Below are positions 42,159-50,651 of a stretch of 64,000 bases of DNA, piece by piece (positions within the stretch are counted from its first letter, which is position 1; each line of letters opens with the position of its first letter). Under the pieces are notes generated by a model. It did not search any database, was not told the DNA's origin, and saw only the letters and a list, made by a program, of their open reading frames with translations. Source of the DNA: Lindgomyces ingoldianus (Eukaryota; Ascomycota; Dothideomycetes; Pleosporales; Lindgomycetaceae); contig NW_022985182.1 in the NCBI RefSeq assembly GCF_010093535.1, positions 879,785-943,784 on the forward strand, written 5' to 3'. The position numbers and the translations under genes were made by a program.

Positions 42159-43625
42159 ATGGCGCCAGCTAACGCTCCGGTATGGACGTGGAGCGAAACG
42201 TACAAGAAATACTATTATGTTACATACGACTCCAACAGTGAGAACCTCTTCAGGCTCTGTCGATCGGCTAACGCTAATCCCTTTCAGGTAGTCCTGTGTA
42301 CCATTGGAGCGAGCAGGGCGGAGAGTCACTCCCATCTCAGCAAACCGTGGCACAAGCTGTCTCACTCACGTCGGACCAACAAACGTAAGATACATTTGGT
42401 TTGATTAGATTGAATCTAACTTTGTCTAGTCGAGGCAAGAGGGCCGATTCCGGGTCGGGATCGTCGCCCCAGAGCCAGTATCTACAGCCAAACTCTCCGC
42501 CGAATTCATGCCAAAACAGTGCGACCCAGGACACCTTCACCCACTACTCATCGCCAGGGTCTCAGCAGAATTCTCTTTCATACCATGGAAATGCGACTCA
42601 GGGTAACTTAGCCCAGTACCCAAGGTTAGACCCTCAGAATAATTCGAATACATACCAAATTGATGCGGGCTCATTTGTGGCAAGTGCAATTTATCATACC
42701 AACCCGATTCAACACCAAGGCGGTTCTACCTACTTCCAACCCGCCACTAGTTCATACGGGAATTCTGGCGCATACCAAAACTTCGACTACACTCCCTCCA
42801 GAAATGAACCAGACATGCCCGACCCAGGTGAGACAGCCAAACAGCTGTTGGCCATTGAATTGCCTAACACGACTTGAAAAGTTCCCCAGGAGACCAGGCT
42901 GGCCGTGCCGGGTCTTATAGCCGGTACACCGCAAAGGGGGTGGTACGAGCCCTTAGATTCTAGTAAGTGTGTGCAAAAGCAGCAGCTCGAGATGTGTTGC
43001 GTTAACAACTACGAAGGCTACAGAATGAGGACCGGAGCCGAAGCACGCCAATTCTTTAAGAGAGGGAAAGTATGTGTTTTCACCCTGGAATAAGGCTTAA
43101 TCGGCTTGCTAAATAGTCCGTCAGGTATTTTCAATGCTGCATTCAGAACCGGCGGGAACACCGGGACGAAATGGAGACGACAACTTTTCTGTCGTAGCAT
43201 ACGGAGAGCAGGTGTACTCTCAGATTCGCCGATTCGTAATTGTAAAGGTGAACAGGGGGTTTGTCTATGCCTGGTACGTCCTTCGGCCGCTCTTTGCAGA
43301 GATTTACTGATCTTGAAGTCCAATTTCCACATATTCCGGCCGAGGCACTACAAAGCCTGGGTGCAATCCCGCGGAGCACGCAATCATTTACTTCCAAGGA
43401 TCGAGCCCGCAATACGTTCAAGGCGAATACGGCAACGGAATGGTGAAAGAACCGATTGAAGTCACACCAGCCACCTCGGGTTTAACCATGGCTCCAGCTT
43501 CTCGACTCCGATTTGGGAAGATTTATCCAGTTGAATGGAACGTCAAAGTCAAAGATATTGGAGACGTTGTTCCAGAAGATTTGAGCAAGCTCCTGAATTA
43601 TTACCAGGAGGAAAATGAAGAGTAA
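42159..43625 (+). CDS. D5: DUF6590-domain protein, divergent partner of CC5
   Basis: Seven exons: 42159-42237, 42288-42384, 42430-42827, 42882-42962, 43017-43069, 43125-43273, 43319-43625; 387 aa, all junctions in phase. Start: VWTWSETYKKYYYVTYDSNS then VYHW, the aromatic motif split by the same phase-1 intron as D3 and D4. The linker is Ser/Gln/Asn/Tyr-rich and far longer than in D3. The block VPGLIAGTPQRGWYEPLDSS precedes the DUF6590 domain (residues 219-387): RQFFKRGKVFSMLHSEPAG, VYSQIRRFVIVKVNRGFVYA, PISTYSGRGTTKPGCNPAEH, AIIYFQG and ASRLRFGKIYPVEWNVKVKD. D5 is the nearest paralog of D3; the 53 bp exon is the same length in both. D5 looks intact although its partner CC5 is broken. Confidence 0.86.
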
Positions 43626-44421
43626 TTGGAGTGAGCCACATAAACCTGGTGCGCGGCTAAGTCTTCTTCCGCGTTGCTCCCTTCCTCTCCCTCCACTGTT
43701 GGATTTTCCTTCAATCATCAAAATACGTTGTTCTTCGCTCAATCACGTTACTTCCTCCTTCTCTCCAACAAACGGTCTTTGACCCAACTTTCAGTCTTGC
43801 TTTTTAAGTCTTCACATCACCACAATTTGTGTTTGGTTGTATCACGTCGATGGGATCAATTCTGCTAGGGTAATAGGGCTGACTAAGTCTGGTACGGCCT
43901 CTTTAAGATGCTGATTTTCATTTTGTTCACCCCTACAAATACGTTAAAGCCATAACATAAGTATTCGTTCTCATTACCTAGGTCACGTCTGTGCTCTCTT
44001 ATGACTTGACTAAAGTGGAACAGATGGAGTGTGGTCCCTTTCATGCTTAGTCAACCGTCCTGAAGCGAGGAGGGATGGAAAGTTCGCAGGCTACGTCCAT
44101 CGGACAAGGCTGGGTCTGGGGGTGTAAGCGTGTTCTCGCCTTGGATTTACGGAATCCAACCGCGATCTTCTGTAATTGAGCCAAGATGTCGAATTTGAGC
44201 CCAACAAACGGAGTTTAACCCCGGCTAGGCGGAAAGAGTTCACGTAGTGATTAAAGTTGTCATCCCGACAAGTATGCCAAACAATATCATTATTTTCGCC
44301 AATTGCACTCACATATTTACTCTCTTTAAGTATTGCGATCGTATGTGTCATGACTTAATCTTCTCCCTTTCTTGCGGCAGTCATATCTCTCAAGTTCAAT
44401 TTATTTAAATCCGGAAACCTC
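43626..44421. other. Intergenic region, no gene recognised
   Basis: 0.8 kb between D5 and the decayed gene copy B. Pyrimidine-rich just after the D5 stop. No gene or repeat seen. Confidence 0.45.
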
Positions 44422-45540
44422 TTAAACGCGCTCGATCAAGTAGTCAGAAGGAAACCGTATGATATACTCGAAATTCAGAGCAACTTCAGGATCAAGAGGC
44501 AAATTAATCTCCATTCGTGAATTGTCTCGACACCACAGGAGATTGATCGGCCGTATCCTAGTCAGAGCTGTCCCAGGATGAGCTCTCGCGGGATCTTTGG
44601 GTCTACTACTAAGAGTAATTCTCAGCAAGATGTGTGGGCCTGTATGGTCGACCTCTCTCGATCAGAAACAAGTAGTGCACTTTCTGTGATTCACCTTGAA
44701 AGGTAGGGCACAGTAAGCAGTGTTCTAATGGGTAGTTGACCCACTTGTAACTGCAGTGAATCAACCGCAGGACTCAGTTACCTGCAGTTGCTCCTCGGTG
44801 GAGAATTAGAAGCCAATGTCAGGTACGTTGACTTTGAAGATACGTGGCCTATAAATTAATGTTTGGTCGACTAGATTCGCTACCTCAATTCACTCTCTTG
44901 GCGTCTGAAACTCCCTCGTTGGGTATAGATCCTACTGGATTAGCTTTCAGCCTGAGCTCCCTAAGGCACCACCTACGGGCACCCGCGTACCTGCAGTTGA
45001 TCAACTGCAAGTGGGTTAACCACCCATTACGAACACTGGCATTAATGCCCTTTCAGATAGACAATTACTAGTTAGCCTTAGCGAGGTCTTGCCACCAATG
45101 CTGCACAATATGTGGCCTAGTGCTAAATTCCATGAAAATGGCGTTGGGGTTGTGAAGTGTACTCCCGTTCACTTAGAGTGATACAGCTCTTGAAGTGTTT
45201 TTCTTCACATCATCCTTAAGATCTTCAAGGGACAAGCGCAGGGCATGGCATAAGGTGCCTATCCCAAACAATGAAACAACTTCTGGCTTTCCAAGGAAGG
45301 AAGGATAACCTCCACAGTAATGCACCCCGAAGCCGCAGCCATCCTCGAGAGCCAGCAGTGCGTAGATCCTGTCTCGAACGTCCCTGTACTGAGAATATCA
45401 AAACCACATGAGCATTTTTGCGGGGGAACTCGTCACAGGACTGCAGCCATCTTGGCGGGCATTCTATTCTCTCTGAAACTTGATGAAAAGGCTCTGCTCA
45501 AGGGCTTTCCACCAGCCACTGTGCCAATGCTCACCTCCTA
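44422..45540 (-). pseudogene. Decayed gene of unknown family, copy B, split by a transposon
   Basis: Homolog of copy A (27185-27921). Reading leftwards on the minus strand it has RQDLRT near 45,390, LRLSLEDLKDDVKKNTSRA near 45,230 followed by an in-frame stop, then a 321 bp inverted-repeat element (44718-45038), then the C-terminal RPKDPARAHPGTALTRIRPI, NLLWCRDNSRMEI and VALNFEYIIRFPSDYLIERV ending at 44422. Copy A has no insertion at the matching place. A frame at 45638-45883 (MQGIREWTIEVLNLPAIKLE) may be its 5' end. Confidence 0.55.
44718..45038. mobile_element. Short inverted-repeat element (MITE-like) in copy B
   Basis: The left end CAGTGTTCTAATGGGTAG (continuing TTGACCCACTTG) and the reverse complement of the right end, CAGTGTTCGTAATGGGTGG (continuing TTAACCCACTTG), match over about 30 bp with few changes. 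The interior is non-coding and includes a perfect 18 bp palindrome TGCAGTTGATCAACTGCA next to the right repeat. No matching target-site duplication is visible, so the insertion is old or the ends are slightly misplaced. The empty counterpart in copy A supports insertion. Confidence 0.6.
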
Positions 45541-46357
45541 TTAAGGCTACCCCAATTGCCTGAGCGACACAACTCTATTTGGCTTATTTTAGTTCCAATT
45601 AAGGCTCGGACATCGCAAGTCAGTAGAACTTGAACGATCAAAATTTGGTCCCAATATACGCTGGAGCACAGCTGCGATAGCCGTTATTGAGCCAACTCAA
45701 GTTAATCTGATATAAACCTGGATAATCCAACGGAGATGCCCATATTATCGCTAACAGAAGCGAATCTAGGCAAAAGAGACGAGGCTGTCTAGGTTTATTG
45801 GAGACACTGAAAACCAAGTCTAGTTCCAGTTTGATGGCAGGCAAGTTCAGCACCTCAATTGTCCATTCACGAATTCCCTGCATCTATTGAATTTGATGGT
45901 CCTTCTCGAAGTGATCGGACTAACTTATGCGCAGCGCCTAGCTCCACAAACGCCGTTTCGCTATGCCTAGAAAATGGTCTAGATTCTTGCAAATCCTCGT
46001 TAGATGATTGTAAACAAGAATATCTTAATCCTCGATGTCTCTCCCCCGTACATAGTACAGGCACTAATAGAGCATCGGCATGTGGCCATGTCTTAACTAG
46101 ACTTTGATGCGACAGTTTGGAAGGTTAGAGCGCAGCTTTAGGACCCTTATCGAACCAAGCGTATAGTCAAGCTAGCCGCAGTGGAAAGTCGATATTGTAG
46201 GATAAATCAGAAACGACACTCTGTTGTAAGAAGGGAAGGGAGCTTATCCAATTCAAGGCTTTGTTGAAGGAAGGTAGATGGGAGGATGAGTGATGCGCTT
46301 GAGTGTGGAGGTAATTAGTGCGTTAAGGAAGTGGCTGTGCAAGGCTGAACAAGAGTC
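45541..46357. other. Intergenic region, possible 5' end of copy B
   Basis: 0.8 kb before the 3' end of the HET gene. The only protein-like text is the minus-strand frame 45638-45883 mentioned under copy B. Confidence 0.4.
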
Positions 46358-48163
46358 TCATGTATTAAATGATAGCTCATCCTTAATTTGGACCTCTAGG
46401 GCGATATTATCACGGCTCAACCCCGCTTGAATCTTCCCAGTAACTTTTAGAGCGGAATTTCCAAAGTGAAAGGTTGCAGTACTCAGCCTTGAGCCTTCAA
46501 TACCGCAAACTAGATTCCTGAAGGGTATGAGCCTCCTCAAGAGTGTCAACCATGCTCCCTCACTGTCATGGATATCAGGCCATGAGTATGCGGGCGCATC
46601 AACGATCTTGCACCAATAATGGCGGCTTTTACGCTCAAATCCTAGAACAACCTGGAATCCAGGTATGTCGTCAGTAGGAAAGGCAAAATTCCCCTGCACT
46701 ATATTTTTGTTAAAATGCAAAGGACCGAAAAACAGGACTCCGAATACGGTCTCCTCGTGGGGTGGGATCAACAACTCCATCTTTTCTGAGTCCCAGTACG
46801 TAGGAGGCCAGGCTTGAACGGCTCGCACTGCACGGAGGGATTCTTCTCGAATGAAGAAGCTGTACATCTCTTGAGCGAATAGTGTGGCCGGAACTGAGAG
46901 CTTTTGCCGCACATATATTGCACGTGGGCCCCAACCTTCCAACCGCTCCTCCAATAGAGACCTCAGAAACCCTTTTCCAATTCTTGCATACTGGTTATCA
47001 TTGTCCAATTTCTTGAGCAAAATGCCTAATCGCTTCTTGTCGCTGTTGATGGTACGCAGGGAGGCTATGAACACACTATTCTCCGGACCGTGTTGTCGCA
47101 TTTCGAGTTGGACATGCAAGCCAAGATTTGTAGAAGTGATTGGGAACTCCAATCCGACTAATGAGTCGTCTCGTTCATACGTTCCGCATAGTTTAAACTC
47201 TGCGGGTGATCTGGCAAGCAAGCCTCGGTATTTTGACAACCCGAATTCGTCCAAATCCCATGCGAAAATAGAGTAATCATCGGAAGTCTTGAGAATCTCC
47301 TCTTGTAGGCGGATGAACGCCTTTTCGCCTTCTCCATAGAGCATTGGCATTTGGATATCGAAGAGGCCCATAAGAGAGTATGCTGTATCTTCGATGCGAG
47401 TTGTTGAGCGATTCGACGCCCAGGACATCCTCTGTGCAACGCAAGCCTGACTGGGATCCCCGATTTCAAGGATCGCGGAGGGGATGCCGGTAACCTCGGA
47501 CAATTCATCCATACAGGAGACCTTACTGCATAAGTAAGTCCAGTCTTGCGCATAAAACCTAATGGACTGGGGCGCTATCAGCTCTTGGAGAGTCCATCCT
47601 CGTGTGACCCATCTCGAAGATGCCAGAACATTTCTGAAGTGCTTGCGACCGGAATGCGTAATATTTGGTCCAAACGGCATAGCATCGGCAAGGTAGACAA
47701 TACATCTGGAAGCGTTTTTATAATACCGATACATAGAGTTGATGGCCTCCTGCAGCTCTGCGCTACTTGTCTTGTCAATACAACAGGTGTCGACCCATAT
47801 GTACGGGATCCCCAAGCTCTTTGCTTTCTCTGCGCATTTGACGATCTTCATATAGCCGGACCTGCCTGTGAACCACCTTTCAGAGTTCGTGAAAGCCTCC
47901 TGGACGGCATTGCTGTACTCGCCATTGAACAGCAATTGGAAAGCTGGGAACATGAGATGGGGGTCGAATGCCAACGTGGTCTGATTGGTAAATGCGGCTT
48001 GGTCGGTTAAGATCTTAGACATCTGCTTCAGCTTCTCAATCTCTAGCATATCTTGAAGAGTGATCTCCTCATTACCCCACGTGTGGGAAAGGATGGCATA
48101 TTCGGGGAGCTCGCTATCGTTGAACAGCTTTAGCTCAAGGGTGTCCACATGGATGAGGCGCAT
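46358..48163 (-). CDS. HET-domain (heterokaryon incompatibility type) protein
   Basis: Single exon, 601 aa. The N-terminal HET domain shows its three hallmark blocks: YAILSHTWGNEEITLQDM (residues 22-39), GIPYIWVDTCCIDKTSSAEL with MYRYYKNASRCIVYL (118-157), and SRWVTRGWTLQELIAPQSI (183-201). After the domain come the usual ATRIED-like segment (TTRIEDTAYSLMGLFDIQMP) and YGEGEKAFIRLQEEI, as in HET-E-type proteins, then an uncharacterised C-terminal region without NACHT, WD or ankyrin repeats. HET proteins trigger cell death when incompatible fungal cells fuse, and the HET domain is TIR-related. Between blocks 1 and 2 there are about 60 residues (LTDQAAFTN...NAVQEAFTN), longer than usual. The gene is divergent from DBP9 with 456 bp between starts. 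Confidence 0.92.
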   Translation of the reverse strand: MRLIHVDTLELKLFNDSELPEYAILSHTWGNEEITLQDMLEIEKLKQMSKILTDQAAFTNQTTLAFDPHLMFPAFQLLFNGEYSNAVQEAFTNSERWFTGRSGYMKIVKCAEKAKSLGIPYIWVDTCCIDKTSSAELQEAINSMYRYYKNASRCIVYLADAMPFGPNITHSGRKHFRNVLASSRWVTRGWTLQELIAPQSIRFYAQDWTYLCSKVSCMDELSEVTGIPSAILEIGDPSQACVAQRMSWASNRSTTRIEDTAYSLMGLFDIQMPMLYGEGEKAFIRLQEEILKTSDDYSIFAWDLDEFGLSKYRGLLARSPAEFKLCGTYERDDSLVGLEFPITSTNLGLHVQLEMRQHGPENSVFIASLRTINSDKKRLGILLKKLDNDNQYARIGKGFLRSLLEERLEGWGPRAIYVRQKLSVPATLFAQEMYSFFIREESLRAVRAVQAWPPTYWDSEKMELLIPPHEETVFGVLFFGPLHFNKNIVQGNFAFPTDDIPGFQVVLGFERKSRHYWCKIVDAPAYSWPDIHDSEGAWLTLLRRLIPFRNLVCGIEGSRLSTATFHFGNSALKVTGKIQAGLSRDNIALEVQIKDELSFNT

Positions 48164-48619
48164 TTTAAATAGTTATCACTGCTGGCGAGCCGACTTCCAG
48201 ACCAACAAAAACTCCTCCAATCTGGTGGAGAAGAAACACTGGCAGTAAATAGGCGAGTTTTATCGTCCTATCATCTCAAAAAGCCTTGAATAGATGAAGT
48301 TGGAGGAAGATTGAAGAAGATTGAAGATTGGTAAGAGAAAGGAGAAAAGTCTATCTGGAGCTAAGAAATAAACCAAAGCAATATCTAAATGCTGCTTCGA
48401 TAAGAGACTGATACCGGTATCGTGTTCGGCTGTTAAGTCACTACCCATGAAGGCTTTAGAACTCAGGAGTGCGAAATGGCGATGGGGGATAGTTTCTCCG
48501 ATGCGGGGTGCGCTAAGCCTGATAGAGCTCGAGCCTTGGCATCGCAGAAAAGTTAAAAGTTCGTCCCTAAACGTCTATCTAAACCGCCAAAATTTGCAGC
48601 GCGCTCTTATTTCGCCACC
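48164..48619. promoter_or_regulatory. Divergent intergenic region HET / DBP9
   Basis: 456 bp between the two start codons; it should contain both promoters. The DBP9 start lies in a strong context (CGCCACCATGA). No specific site assigned. Confidence 0.5.
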
Positions 48620-50651
48620 ATGAAACGAAAGCTCAATGAGCACGATGTTCCGGAAGTTGCGTCTGTGATTACGAAAGAACCGCAATCAACGTTTGACTCC
48701 TTTGGCTTAGAGCCTCGACTCCTCCGCGGCGTTCGCGACCAGCGATGGTCGTCGCCAACTCATGGTGGGATGAGGTTCCCTCGGAAATCGCTTGCATATA
48801 GGCTAACAAGAACCAGTCCAGGCCAAGGCAATCCCAATTGCTCTCGAGGGGAAAGACATCCTGGCGCGATCAGGGACTGGGACGGGTAAAACGGCCGCCT
48901 ACCTCCTCCCCATTCTCCACAAAACTATCCGTCGCAAAGAGCGAGAAATCTCCACCCTCATCCTCGTCCCCACCAAGGAACTTGCTCTCCAGGTTACGAA
49001 GCTCACACAATCGCTTACCGCACACTGCGGACAAGACATTCGTGTACAGAATATTGCAGGCAGGGAATCGGATGTTGTGCAACGGGCCAAGTTGGCTGAT
49101 TTGCCAGACATTGTAGTTGCGACTCCGGCAAGAGCAAGCGTGAACCTAAACAATGGCGCTCTATCGCTCCAGAATCTCGCACATCTGGTGATTGATGAAG
49201 GAGATTTGGTTATGGGGTACGGCTTCGAGGAGGACCTAGACAATATTGCGAAGAGCATGCCAAAGGGCGTCCAAATCTTGTAGGACCTTCCACTTCCGAA
49301 TAGGGATGGAGGAGACACTAACAATTTTCAGTCTCATGAGCGCAACTCTAAACACCGAACTCGAAACCCTTAAAGGCCTATTCTGCCGTGACCCAGTGAT
49401 CCTCAGGCTCGACGACCTCGAAAAGGGCGCACAGCTTGTGAAGCAATATGTCATACGGTGCGCTGAAGACGAGAAATTCCTCCTCATATACGCTATGTTT
49501 CTGCTCAAGTTGATCAAGGGCAAGACGATCATCTTTGTGGGAGATTTAGACAGGTCATACAGAGTGAAGCTGTTCCTAGAGCAATTTGGTATCAGGAGCT
49601 GTGTCCTGAACTCGGAGCTACCGCTTACTAGCAGATTGCACATTGTCGAAGAATTTAACAAGAATGTATACGAAATTCTTATTGCCTCCGATGAGAATGA
49701 GGTGCTAGGGATAGAAGCAAAGAGGAAGAGTAAGCAATATAAGCAGTTGGAGGATGCGGAGGGCCCAGAGGAACTGCCAGAGTGCGTTTCAAAGGCTCGC
49801 AAGAAGGTCAAGCTGGATACTACGGACGGCGGCACAAATGCGGATACCGAACCCCCCGCCAAATCCCAAAAGAAGACCAAGTCCACTTGCAAAAACGACT
49901 CCGGTGTCTCCCGAGGGATCGACTTCCTTAACGTCTCTTGCGTCCTGAACTTTGACATGCCGTCTTCCTACAAATCATATTTCCACCGCATTGGCCGCAC
50001 CGCACGCGCTGGGAAATCCGGCACTGCCATCACCTTCGTCATTTCGAAGGACCAGTATCGCAGACACAAACCGACAACATTTGCAGGATGCGAGAACGAT
50101 GAGGAGGTGCTGCGGAAGGTGGAGAAGCACCAGAAGGAGGGTCAGAAAGTGGAAGATTATGCATTTGACATGAAGAGGCTGGAACCCTTCCGATATCGAT
50201 TTTCTGATGCGTTAAGAGCGGTGACGAAGATCGCAATTCGAGAAGCTCGAATCAAGGAGTTGAGATCAGAGCTCTTGAAGAGCCAGAAGCTCTCCAGATA
50301 TGTACGCTTCCCATGCCCCCATCTATTTCCCAACAGATACTCACTGCACTCTAGTTCGAAGAAAACCCCGCCGCCCTCTCTCACCTCCGCCATGACCAGA
50401 ACCTCAACCACCCAGCCCGTATCCAAGCACATCTCAAGCACGTACCAGACTATCTCCTACCCGGTGGCAGTAAGAAAGCGTTGACAGAAGATATTGGGTT
50501 TGTGGGCCCAAATAAGGAGAGTGAGAATAGGTTTCGAAGGGCCAGAGCCATGAATCGAGCAAAGGGGAAAGGGAAGAAGTTTATCAGGAATAAAACAGGG
50601 AAAATTGATCCGCTGAAGACATTTAATGCGAGGGGTAGGGGAAAGAAATAA
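48620..50651 (+). CDS. DBP9: ATP-dependent RNA helicase DBP9 (60S ribosome biogenesis)
   Basis: Four exons: 48620-48764, 48817-49279, 49332-50301, 50355-50651; introns 52, 52 and 53 bp; 624 aa. Nucleolar DEAD-box helicase needed for pre-27S rRNA processing in yeast. Motifs in order: Q motif ([14 protein letters not shown]...THVQAKAIP), I (SGTGTGKT), Ia (PTKELALQ), Ib (TPAR), II ([17 protein letters not shown]), III (SAT), IV ([20 protein letters not shown]), the DBP9 signature [20 protein letters not shown], a charged insert, V (SRGIDF) and VI ([10 protein letters not shown]). The C-terminal exon ends in a basic tail ([20 protein letters not shown]). Motif II reads DEGD, not DEAD: alanine to glycine at the third position. 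Catalytic D and E are kept, so activity is likely. Usual fungal DBP9 length is about 600 aa. Confidence 0.93.

Noticed and set aside
49236..49958. 240-codon minus-strand frame
   Set aside because: Antisense shadow of the DBP9 coding exon.
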